Positions 17,370-25,360 of a DNA stretch of 34,714 nucleotides are shown here, in pieces (position 1 is the first letter of the stretch; each line of letters starts with the position of its first letter). The DNA is taken from the NCBI GenBank assembly GCA_947259165.1, contig CAMYKY010000026.1:1-34714 (forward strand), in the 5' to 3' direction. The DNA comes from an uncultured Acidobacteriota bacterium (lineage in GTDB: Bacteria; Acidobacteriota; Vicinamibacteria; Marinacidobacterales; SMYC01). The position numbers were made by a program, and so were the translations under genes. A model generated the notes under the pieces. It worked only from the letters and a program-made list of their open reading frames with translations. It was not told the origin of the DNA and ran no database searches.

Positions 17370-18686
17370 ATGACCACGCTACTAGCTTTCGTATTCGTTC
17401 TGGGCGTTCTCGTATTCGTCCACGAGTCTGGCCATTTTCTGACCGCCAAATGGGTCGGCGTCCGGGTGAAGGTGTTCTCGCTCGGCTTTCCCCCCGCGAT
17501 CATCCGCCGAACGTGGGGCGATACCGAGTATCAAATCGGCGCGCTCCCCCTGGGGGGCTACGTGAAAATGGCGGGTGATAACCCGATGGAGTCCACCGGG
17601 GATCCGGAAGAGTTCATGAGCCGATCCAAGTGGGAGCGGCTTGCGATTCTCTTCGCCGGGCCGCTCATGAACCTCGTGCTGGCGATCTTGATCCTGACCG
17701 TATTGTTCATGGTCGGCATCGAGCGGCCCGCGGGGCTCGACGATCCCGCCGTCGTCCGCTTTGTCGCCGAAGACTCGCCCGCGAGTCGCGCCGGCGTCGC
17801 TCCCGGCGATCACATCGTTTCGATCGATGGCTCCCCCGTCGCGAACTGGAGCGAGGCTCTGGACCACTTCCTCGTGAACGCCAACGAAACGCTCACCGTC
17901 AGTTTGCTGCGAGATGACGAGGCGGTCGAGCTCGCCTTGGACATCGAGACCCGCGGCGAGGACGGCATCGGGTATGCCGGGGTCTTCCCCGCCGTCCAAC
18001 CCCAGGTACTGCGCCTGCGAGAAGACTTTCCCGCACAGCACGCCGGCATGCTGCCCGGCGACGTCATCACCAAAGTCGACGGCGCACCGATCTTCTATTT
18101 CACGGAGCTCATCACCGCCATCGAAGAGCGCGCCGGAGCTCCGGTCCTCATCGGGGTGCTGCGCGGCGTTGACGTGTTGGAATTCGATCTCACCCCGCAA
18201 AAAGACGGCGACCGGTGGCTCATCGGTATCGAGTTCAACCCGGCGCCGACCGTGATCCATCGCATCCCGAATCCGGCGCTCGCGTTCGGGGCCGCGCTCG
18301 ACGAAACCTCCCGGTTCACTCGGCTGACGTTCGTCGTACTCGGTCGACTCATCAGCGGGCGGGCCTCCGTCAACACGTTGTCGGGTCCGATCGGGATCGC
18401 CGAAGCCTCGGGGGAAACCGCACGGCGGGGCGCAAGGCAGCTTTTCATGTTCATGGCATTCTTGAGCTTGAACCTCGCCATTTTGAACTTACTACCCATC
18501 CCCTTGCTCGACGGGGGTCATATGGCGATCATCGCGGCCGAAGGGTTGGCTGGACGTGATTTCAGCCTTCGGGTCAAAGAACGCATCCTTCAGTTCGGCT
18601 TCGTTATGATGATGATGCTGATGGTGACGGTCATCTACGTCGATTTGTCGAAAATCGAGGCTATCGGGAAGTATCTTCCTTGGTAG
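17370..18686 (+). CDS. rseP: RIP metalloprotease, site-2 protease RseP
   Basis: RseP is an inner-membrane zinc protease that cleaves anti-sigma factors and leftover signal peptides within the membrane. The 438-residue protein has the HESGH active site (His18, Glu19, His22) in its first membrane helix and the downstream LNLLPIPLLDGGHM motif supplying the third zinc ligand. Two PDZ domains lie between (about residues 115-205 and 205-285, with DSPASRAGVAPGDHIVSIDG and FPAQHAGMLPGDVITKVDG). It is the last gene of the uppS-cdsA-dxr-rseP cluster. No bamA gene follows; instead a menC-like gene with its own promoter signal comes next. Confidence 0.95.
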   Translation: MTTLLAFVFVLGVLVFVHESGHFLTAKWVGVRVKVFSLGFPPAIIRRTWGDTEYQIGALPLGGYVKMAGDNPMESTGDPEEFMSRSKWERLAILFAGPLMNLVLAILILTVLFMVGIERPAGLDDPAVVRFVAEDSPASRAGVAPGDHIVSIDGSPVANWSEALDHFLVNANETLTVSLLRDDEAVELALDIETRGEDGIGYAGVFPAVQPQVLRLREDFPAQHAGMLPGDVITKVDGAPIFYFTELITAIEERAGAPVLIGVLRGVDVLEFDLTPQKDGDRWLIGIEFNPAPTVIHRIPNPALAFGAALDETSRFTRLTFVVLGRLISGRASVNTLSGPIGIAEASGETARRGARQLFMFMAFLSLNLAILNLLPIPLLDGGHMAIIAAEGLAGRDFSLRVKERILQFGFVMMMMLMVTVIYVDLSKIEAIGKYLPW

Positions 18687-18735
18687 GTTTTTCGACACGA
18701 AGACACGGAGTCGCGAAGACCCGCAAGAAGTAGAT
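18687..18735. repeat. single-sided tandem purine repeat after rseP
   Basis: After the rseP stop comes GTTTTTCGACACGAAGACAC followed by further GGAGTCGCGAAGAC units. It resembles one bracket of the paired elements elsewhere in this window, but I see no inverse partner before the next gene. Confidence 0.4.
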
Positions 18736-18785
18736 TCTCCAGCTTACAGAACCCGCGCTTCACGCGTCCCGCCTTCCGTCGTCTC

Positions 18786-18794
18786 TGATAAGAT
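18786..18794 (+). promoter_or_regulatory. extended -10 element for the menC-like gene, nearly leaderless
   Basis: TG-A-TAAGAT forms an extended -10. Its last base is 10 nt before the ATG, so the predicted leader is about 3 nt with no Shine-Dalgarno. Confidence 0.5.
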
Positions 18795-18803
18795 CGGGCT
18801 CTT

Positions 18804-19913
18804 ATGAGAATCGAGTCGATTGGGATTCACGAGGTCAAACTCGACCTCAAACATTTTTTTGAAACCAGCTTTGCGCGAGTGACTTACGAGCACTTCTTGC
18901 TGCTCGAAGTGACGGTTGACGGGGTTACCGGCTGGAGCGAATGTGTCGCGGGTGAGTCCCCGGCGTATTCGTCGGAGACGGTGAAGACCGCACTCCATGC
19001 GATCGAGGACTTCATCGCTCCCCATGTCTTCGGGTGCGCATACGATCATCCGGACGACATTCTTCCGTCGCTCCACCACGTGCGGGGCCACAACATGGCC
19101 AAAGCTGCGGTGGAAATGGGAGCCTGGGAATCCTACGCGCGAGGGCGCGGGGAGTCGTTGTCAAAAGCGCTCGGTGGCACCCGCACCGAAATCGCCTCCG
19201 GGGTCTCGATAGGTATCCAGGACAGCGTCGGCCAACTCCTCGAGAAAATAGAGGAGGAGCTTTCTGCCGGCTACCGCCGCATCAAGATGAAGATCAAGCC
19301 CGGCTGGGATTTGGACGTCGTTCGCCAAGTTCGCGAGCGTTTTCCCGACGCGCTCTTGATGGTCGACGCCAACAGCGCGTATTCGCTCGCCGATATCGAG
19401 CTGTTCCAGAAAATGGATGAGCTCGACCTGATGATGATCGAACAACCCCTCCACTACCAGGACATGTGGGATCACGCGAAACTTCAGAAAGAGATTCGCA
19501 CGCCCATTTGTCTCGACGAGTCAATCCATTCGCTCGACGATGCTCGCCGCGCTATCGAGATGAAGGCGACTCAGATCATCAACATCAAGGCCGGCCGAGT
19601 CGGCGGGCTATCCAGTGCCCGCGATATCCAGAAACTCGCCGCCGAGCATGACATCCCCGTTTGGTGCGGTGGGATGCTCGAAAGCGGCATCGGCCGAGCT
19701 CACAACGTTCACCTCTCGACGCTTTCGAATTTCACGCTGCCGGGCGACGTCTCTGACAGCAAACGGTATTTCGTCGAGGAGATTATCGAACCGCCGGTGG
19801 AAGTGCGCTCGGACGGCACGATCGAGGTGCCCACCGGGCCCGGGATCGGCTATGACATCCAGAAAGACCGGATCGAAAAGCATCGCATCTCGCACCGGAT
19901 CTTGACGCCCTAG
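18804..19913 (+). CDS. menC: o-succinylbenzoate synthase-like enolase-superfamily protein
   Basis: The 369-residue protein belongs to the muconate-lactonizing subgroup of the enolase superfamily and looks most like the Bacillus-type MenC/N-acylamino acid racemase group. MenC dehydrates SHCHC to o-succinylbenzoate in menaquinone synthesis. Catalytic lysines are in KMKIK (161-165); metal ligands are Asp188 (VDANSAY), Glu213 (EQPL) and Asp238 (DES); the second catalytic lysine is Lys262 (IINIKAGRVGG). MLESGIGRAHNVHLS is also typical. No other men gene is next to it, so a dipeptide epimerase or N-acylamino acid racemase activity cannot be excluded from sequence alone. Its last two sense codons and stop lie inside one arm of a perfect 18-bp inverted repeat. 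Confidence 0.8.
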   Translation: MRIESIGIHEVKLDLKHFFETSFARVTYEHFLLLEVTVDGVTGWSECVAGESPAYSSETVKTALHAIEDFIAPHVFGCAYDHPDDILPSLHHVRGHNMAKAAVEMGAWESYARGRGESLSKALGGTRTEIASGVSIGIQDSVGQLLEKIEEELSAGYRRIKMKIKPGWDLDVVRQVRERFPDALLMVDANSAYSLADIELFQKMDELDLMMIEQPLHYQDMWDHAKLQKEIRTPICLDESIHSLDDARRAIEMKATQIINIKAGRVGGLSSARDIQKLAAEHDIPVWCGGMLESGIGRAHNVHLSTLSNFTLPGDVSDSKRYFVEEIIEPPVEVRSDGTIEVPTGPGIGYDIQKDRIEKHRISHRILTP

Positions 19914-20129
19914 CGGGCGGCGGGCGGCTAACGGTATACGGGTGACGTGCTCGTTTGGACGGAACGCAATTCCCACATGACTACACCTCGAACCAGCATG
20001 TTCAACTTCGGCCGCGCAAGATCCTTCACCGAGGTGCCTGCGCGCAAAAGAGCGGATCGCCCACAAACGAGCTTACACCGTATGCCGTATACCGTTAACC
20101 GCAATCCGCGAGCCGCCCGCTAGGGCGTC
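19904..20129. repeat. bracketed dispersed repeat, copy B, perfect 18-bp terminal inverted repeats
   Basis: GACGCCCTAGCGGGCGGC at 19904-19921 is the exact inverse complement of 20112-20129. Inside these lie GGTTAACGGTATACGG-type arrays and then a core from about 19950 to 20073 with CGTTTGG and CAAACGAG ends. Read on the minus strand, the core shares GCTCGTTTGTG, GGCGATC, CACCTCGGTGAA, GATCTTGCGCG, GTTCGAGG and GTCCAAACGAG with copy A. The left arm includes the menC stop, and the right arm ends 10 bp before a -10 hexamer, so a transcript entering it could form a very long stem. Confidence 0.92.
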
Positions 20130-20139
20130 ATCCGCAGGA

Positions 20140-20145
20140 TATAAT
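20140..20145 (+). promoter_or_regulatory. consensus -10 (TATAAT) for the HEAT-cyclophilin gene, leaderless
   Basis: TATAAT ends 7 nt before the ATG at 20152, so the start codon coincides with the predicted transcript start. The -35 position falls in the inverted-repeat arm and is not a TTGACA-like hexamer. Confidence 0.6.
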
Positions 20146-20151
20146 CCGCTC

Positions 20152-22215
20152 ATGATCCCCCGGAGGTGCCTTCAAGGCGCGTTTTTTTTGACCCTGTTGA
20201 CCGCTTTGACGGTTGGCTGCGCGTCGACACCGATGCCGGTCGAGCCGACCGTCGAAGACAAACTTGCTCGCCTGCTGAAACTCGAGGACGAACGCTCCCT
20301 CGGCGGCGGCGAAGTGCACACGCGATTGAGCGATCCAGCGGGGCGAGTTCGCGCAAGCGCTGCGCTCGCGCTCGGTCGACTCGGTGATTCAGAAGCAGCG
20401 GCCTCTCTCGTCCCGCTCCTTGTCGATCCAGCACGCTTCGTCCGCCAATCGGCGGCATTCGCCCTGGGACTCCTCGACGGAGAGCTTCCCGCAGAGACTC
20501 TCGTCGCACTCACCGAGGCGTTGCGCGACGAAGAAGAGCCGGTACGGGCGCGCGCGTATGAAGCTCTCGGGAAAAAGGGAGGTCCCGCGGCCGCCGAGAT
20601 CATTTCCAGGGCGATCGCGAGCTCCGTCCCGCGAGGCGCTGAGCCCTACGCCTGGGCGGACGACATGGGATCCTCCGCGCTGACGTATTCGCACCACGAC
20701 TTGCGTCTCGCGATTTTCGCCTTGACGCGCCTCGACCAAATGCGCTGGAGTTGGGACGTCCTGGCGACGGAGGGTTATACACCTCGTTTCGAGTGGTGGC
20801 CGGCCGCGTGGGCAGTGAGTGAGCTCGACGGAGACGAGCGCGCCCCGCTTCTGACTTACTACGCGGGCATGCGAAATCCAGAATTCCGTTTTTGGGCAGC
20901 CCGTGGACTCCGCGGGCTCGCCGATGGCGCTTCATGGGAGCGAGTCCGCGTGTTGTTGGCGGATCCCAACGAGCGCGTGCGCATTGCCGCCGTGCGTGCG
21001 GCCGCGTCTTTGGGTGCGAGCGACCTGGTACCCGACCTATTGTCGATGCTCGAGCGGGATACCCGCTACGTCCAGGCGGAGGTTCTCGACGCGCTTTCCG
21101 TGCTTCCTGCACCCGCCGCGATCGAGGCGCTCTTGGATCGCCTCGGCAGTGAAAGCCGCTGGCTCCGCGCTCTGGTGTTGCCCGCGCTGGCACGTCAGGA
21201 TCCGGATGGGTTCTGGTTGTTACTCGCCGGGCTGGGATCGGACAAGGACTGGGAAGCGCGCGCGGCACTGGCGCAGCTGCTCGGGCGGTTGCCGAACGAG
21301 CGCGCGATCGCCAGGCTGCAGGCAATGGCCGACCCGGTGGTGGAGCCCGATGCCCGAGTTCGTGCCCGTGCTTTGACCGCGCTGACGCGACGAGATCCGG
21401 AGCACGTCGCAACGCTCCTCGTGCAGCGACTCTCCGCTGACGATCCGTTCGAACGACTGGCGGCGGCCGAAGCGCTCGAGACCCTGGGCGCCACCGACGG
21501 CGCCGCGCCCGTCAAGCAGGCGTTCCTCGTCGAGGATTCCGATGCGCCGCGAGTCAAGGCGGGACTCCTCGACGTGCTCGTAGCACTGGACGCCGAGGCG
21601 GGGCGAGCCACCGCGGTTTCCGCGCTCGACGATGCCAACTATCTCGTTCGTCGGCAAGCGGCGTTGATCTTGGAACGCAGCGGAGAGCCCAACGTCGCCG
21701 TTCGTCCGCGGCCAAGCGCGTTGGGGCTCGACGCCTACCGTCCCTATATCAACCCTCACTACTCGCCGCAGGCGTTCGTGGAAACCGAGCGCGGCACCAT
21801 CGAGATCGAGCTCTTCGTCCTCGACGCGCCCATGACGGTCCGTAACTTCATCCGCCTGGCGCGCGAAGGGTTCTACGACGGGCTCACCGTGCACCGCGTC
21901 GTGCCCAACGGCTACATAAAGGCGGGCGATCCGAGAGGCGATGGTAACGGTGGCCCGGGCTACGTGATCCGATCCGAGCTCAACGAGCGCCCGATCGTGC
22001 GCGGTAGCGTCGCGATGAGCGATCACGGTCGAGACACCGCAGGCAGTCAGTTCTTCATCACCCACCTGCCGCGCCCGGATCTCGACGGCCGCTACGGCGT
22101 CTTCGGACAGGTCACTTCGGGCCTCGAGGTCGTCGATCGCACCGAGCCGGGCGACACCATCGTCAGCGTCACGATCTGGGACGGTTTCACCTCGCCGTAT
22201 CGCGATGAAAACTGA
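20152..22215 (+). CDS. lipoprotein with HEAT repeats fused to cyclophilin-type peptidyl-prolyl isomerase
   Basis: The 687-residue protein has a lipoprotein signal ending TALTVGC with Cys23 as the lipidated residue. Residues about 55-525 are a run of HEAT/PBS-lyase-like helical repeats (for example RVRASAALALGRLGDSEAAA, VRQSAAFALGLLDGE, RVRIAAVRAAASLGAS, RRQAALILERSGE). Residues about 540-683 form a cyclophilin domain: FVETERGTIEIELF, NFIRLAREGFYDGLTVHRVV, IKAGDPRGDG, AGSQFFITHLPRPDLDGRYG, VFGQVTSGLEVVD. The catalytic arginine (VHRVV) and the QFFIT segment are present, so isomerase activity is plausible. The layout suggests a periplasm-facing, membrane-anchored scaffold that brings a folding enzyme to a client. 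The start is likely leaderless. The HAD gene follows after 54 bp. Confidence 0.9.
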   Translation: MIPRRCLQGAFFLTLLTALTVGCASTPMPVEPTVEDKLARLLKLEDERSLGGGEVHTRLSDPAGRVRASAALALGRLGDSEAAASLVPLLVDPARFVRQSAAFALGLLDGELPAETLVALTEALRDEEEPVRARAYEALGKKGGPAAAEIISRAIASSVPRGAEPYAWADDMGSSALTYSHHDLRLAIFALTRLDQMRWSWDVLATEGYTPRFEWWPAAWAVSELDGDERAPLLTYYAGMRNPEFRFWAARGLRGLADGASWERVRVLLADPNERVRIAAVRAAASLGASDLVPDLLSMLERDTRYVQAEVLDALSVLPAPAAIEALLDRLGSESRWLRALVLPALARQDPDGFWLLLAGLGSDKDWEARAALAQLLGRLPNERAIARLQAMADPVVEPDARVRARALTALTRRDPEHVATLLVQRLSADDPFERLAAAEALETLGATDGAAPVKQAFLVEDSDAPRVKAGLLDVLVALDAEAGRATAVSALDDANYLVRRQAALILERSGEPNVAVRPRPSALGLDAYRPYINPHYSPQAFVETERGTIEIELFVLDAPMTVRNFIRLAREGFYDGLTVHRVVPNGYIKAGDPRGDGNGGPGYVIRSELNERPIVRGSVAMSDHGRDTAGSQFFITHLPRPDLDGRYGVFGQVTSGLEVVDRTEPGDTIVSVTIWDGFTSPYRDEN

Positions 22216-22269
22216 GACTGAACCCTCCCACCGCTGCCCTGCCTCCCGTTCCCGTACCCGAATCCCCTG

Positions 22270-23106
22270 ATGCCCCAACCTCGATACCTGCTAGTCGCCG
22301 TCGATCTCGACGGCACCCTCTTGACCTCGAACCGAACCATCGCCGAACAAGACGCGAACGCTCTCGCTATGTGCGTCGAGCAAGGGGCTTGTGTCGCCAT
22401 CGTTACCGGCCGTCGCTTCCCCGCCGCCCGTCCCTATGTGGACCAGCTGTCTATACACCCGTTCGTCGTCGTCAACAGTGGCGCCATCATCAAACGTGAG
22501 TCCAACGGCCCGATCCTGAGACGACGCTTGTTGCCACTCGCCACGGCGGAGCTCGTGCTCGAGATCGCCGCCGGCGTTGATATCGAACCGGTCGTGCATG
22601 ATGGTCCCAACGCCGAGGGGAATCTGATCCTCCGCGAACAAGCGCGGGAGCTTCCGCACGTGGGACGCTACCTGCATCAGACCACGCCGCCACCGCTGTG
22701 GGTTCGATCGATCGAGCTCCAACGGGATCCGGTTCAGATCGGGTTCGCGTCGAGCGTGAAAACGATCCGGGCGCTGGCAGCTCAGCTCGACGCTGAGCTC
22801 GACAATGTAAGCCTCGCCCGAACCGAGTACCCGGCCGAAGAACTGGCTCTACTCGACGTTCTGGCAGTCGATGCCAACAAGTCGACGAGCCTCGAGTTCC
22901 TGAGCGACTATCTGGGAATCGCTCTGAGCGAGACGATCGCGATCGGAGACAACTGGAACGACCTGGACATGCTCGAGGCGGCGGGACAAGGCGTCGTGAT
23001 GGCCAACGCCGACGACGAGTTGAAAACCAAGAGCTTCGCCGCAACCAAGAGCAACGACGAAGGCGGCGTCGCCGAAGCCCTCCACCGCTACGTCCTAGCA
23101 AGCTGA
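22270..23106 (+). CDS. Cof-type HAD-superfamily phosphatase
   Basis: The 278-residue protein is a HAD-superfamily hydrolase of the Cof/IIB group, which dephosphorylates small phosphorylated metabolites. Motif I is AVDLDGTLLTSNRTI with nucleophile Asp12 and Asp14; motif II is VTGRRF; motif IV is AIGDNWNDLDMLEAAG. The conserved lysine is probably in DANKSTSLEFL. The C2-type cap lies between motifs II and III. The substrate cannot be predicted. The upstream 54-bp gap contains a CCGTTCCCGTACCCG hexamer stretch and no clear ribosome binding site. Confidence 0.88.
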   Translation: MPQPRYLLVAVDLDGTLLTSNRTIAEQDANALAMCVEQGACVAIVTGRRFPAARPYVDQLSIHPFVVVNSGAIIKRESNGPILRRRLLPLATAELVLEIAAGVDIEPVVHDGPNAEGNLILREQARELPHVGRYLHQTTPPPLWVRSIELQRDPVQIGFASSVKTIRALAAQLDAELDNVSLARTEYPAEELALLDVLAVDANKSTSLEFLSDYLGIALSETIAIGDNWNDLDMLEAAGQGVVMANADDELKTKSFAATKSNDEGGVAEALHRYVLAS

Positions 23107-23146
23107 GCTAGGGTCGAACTCGAAGCGCTTGATGCAGGTTCGTAGA

Positions 23147-23253
23147 AGCAAGGGGATGAGAGGATGGACTCGATTCAATGTTTGGAGATCCCAGGGATTT
23201 CAAAGGATAAGTTTTATCGCCAAATCCCCTCCTTATCTCCATATCTCCTTGCT
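23147..23253. repeat. bracketed element with AAGGAGATAAGG-type arrays
   Basis: The left arm begins AGCAAGGGGATGAGAGGATGG at 23147; the right arm, ending at 23253, reads in reverse AGCAAGGAGATATGGAGAT and continues with more AAGGAGGGGAT-type units. The interior of about 50 bp is AT-rich. A smaller version with similar units is at 28871-28924. Confidence 0.65.
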
Positions 23254-23267
23254 CTAGGCGGGTTGGA

Positions 23268-23298
23268 CAAAAAAATAGGGGGTGAAGCTCTCACCCCC
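23268..23298 (-). terminator. rho-independent terminator of the Lys-rich micro-gene
   Basis: On the minus strand GGGGGTGA and TCACCCCC form a perfect 8-bp stem (23278-23298, 5-nt loop), followed by TATTTTTTTG. It lies 25 nt after the stop codon of the micro-gene. Confidence 0.85.
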
Positions 23299-23323
23299 GC
23301 TCTCGATACCCCTGAGGAAGTCG

Positions 23324-23413
23324 CTATTTCTTTTTTGCGGCCTTTTTCTTTGTCTTCTTTTTGGTCGCTTTTTTCTTTGTTGCCTTCTTCTTGGCAGCTT
23401 TTTTTTTCGCCAT
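23324..23413 (-). CDS. 29-residue Lys/Ala/Thr-rich peptide, histone-tail-like
   Basis: The reading frame starts MAKKKAAKKKATKKK and continues as KKK units separated by AT, T or AA, ending KKK and TAG. AGGAGG lies 8 nt before the ATG. The composition (18 Lys of 29 residues) and KAAKK/KATKK pattern resemble the C-terminal tails of histone H1-like bacterial proteins such as AlgP and Hc1, which bind DNA or RNA electrostatically. It has a dedicated promoter and terminator, so it appears to be a free-standing gene and not a fragment of a larger one. Lysine codons mix AAA and AAG, and the frame has no obvious decay. The nucleoid or RNA-binding role is inference. Confidence 0.75.
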   Translation of the reverse strand: MAKKKAAKKKATKKKATKKKTKKKAAKKK

Positions 23414-23631
23414 GCTTATCGCCTCCTCTCCTTAGGGGATAGAGCAGAGGTGCCCGAGGAGCCACAACATTTTGACAACTCAAAATTTCTTAATGACATC
23501 TCGACCATTTCCACTCGGATGCCAGAATACCCAAACGACCGTTCTTCGGACAGAAGCCGCCGAGGGCGCATCTGCTCGAAGAGCAGTAACAACTAGAACT
23601 TGTCTACGTCTGAGCTTGGCATACTAGATGT

Positions 23632-23660
23632 AGGATAAGGAAGGGTCTTGGGCCTGTCAA
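23632..23660 (-). promoter_or_regulatory. sigma70-type promoter for the Lys-rich micro-gene
   Basis: On the minus strand GGG-TTGACA (-35, 23660-23655), a 17-nt spacer and TATCCT (-10, 23637-23632). The predicted start near 23625 gives a leader of about 210 nt before the micro-gene, long enough for a regulatory RNA or a second product. An 8-codon frame (MPSSDVDKF minus the last check) is not claimed as a gene. Confidence 0.65.
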
Positions 23661-23781
23661 CCCTTTTGTCGACCCTCAGGGAACTTGGTGCTTTGTATTG
23701 AACGCGTTAGCCGGAGAGCCCGTTCAAAACGCGCCAAAAACCGCGTCAAATGCGGGTCCGGGCGCTAGGTCATTTTTTTAG

Positions 23782-24921
<1,140 letters not shown>

Positions 24922-24949
24922 CTTGAAGCCCGAAAAGCGGTGAACTATC

Positions 24950-25273
24950 ATGACACGGATGTTTACCGCTTGGTTTGTGCCTTTGCAGGGAGCCATGTCG
25001 CCTCTTGGCAATCCTCTCTTTCTGATGCTCATCATTTTCGGAGTCTTCTACCTGATCGTCATTCGACCCGCGCGCAAGACCCAGCAGAATACGGAAACCA
25101 TGAGGGACCAGCTCAAAAACGGTGACCACGTATTGACGAGTGGAGGCATCTACGGGACAGTTGTCGGGGTCACCGACGATCAGATTCAGGTCCGAGTGGC
25201 AGATAGCGTCAAAATCCAATTTGCCAAATCAGCGATCACCCAGCTCGTCGAGGAGCCATCCAAACGCTCCTGA
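24950..25273 (+). CDS. yajC: preprotein translocase subunit YajC
   Basis: YajC is a small inner-membrane partner of SecDF. The 107-residue protein has one membrane helix, FLMLIIFGVFYLIVIRPARK (about residues 24-43), then the conserved LKNGDHVLTSGGIYGTVVG and a beta-rich cytoplasmic tail. It starts 28 nt after tgt and precedes secD. ATG codons at 24950 and 24959 are both possible starts; neither has a strong Shine-Dalgarno. Confidence 0.93.
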   Translation: MTRMFTAWFVPLQGAMSPLGNPLFLMLIIFGVFYLIVIRPARKTQQNTETMRDQLKNGDHVLTSGGIYGTVVGVTDDQIQVRVADSVKIQFAKSAITQLVEEPSKRS

Positions 25274-25282
25274 ATTCAAAAA

Positions 25283-25325
25283 CGCCTGCCCTCCGGCCAG
25301 CGCCGGCTGAAGCCACGGCTACAGC
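25283..25325. repeat. short GCCGGCTGAAGCC-type intergenic repeat
   Basis: CGCCGGCTGAAGCCACGGCT is preceded by CCTCCGGCCAG and can fold into a small hairpin. Sequences of this kind are common as dispersed intergenic repeats, but only one copy is seen in this window. Confidence 0.35.
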
Positions 25326-25360
25326 CAAGTGAGAAAAGCAGCGATTAGAGTGGAGACCCC

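Noticed and set aside
23214-23483. Longer minus-strand frame overlapping the Lys-rich micro-gene
   Set aside because: It is a different frame that reads through the terminator and the bracketed repeat; only the 29-codon frame has a ribosome binding site at the right distance.
23470-23485. TTTTGA-CAAC-TCAAAA palindrome as a plus-strand promoter or operator
   Set aside because: TTGACA is present on the plus strand but no acceptable -10 follows; as an operator it is a single site without a known regulator.
23626-23660. An eight-to-nine codon upstream frame (MPSSDVDK...) just after the micro-gene promoter
   Set aside because: Its ATG lies 10 nt after the -10, like the leaderless genes, but so short a frame can occur by chance and nothing else supports it.
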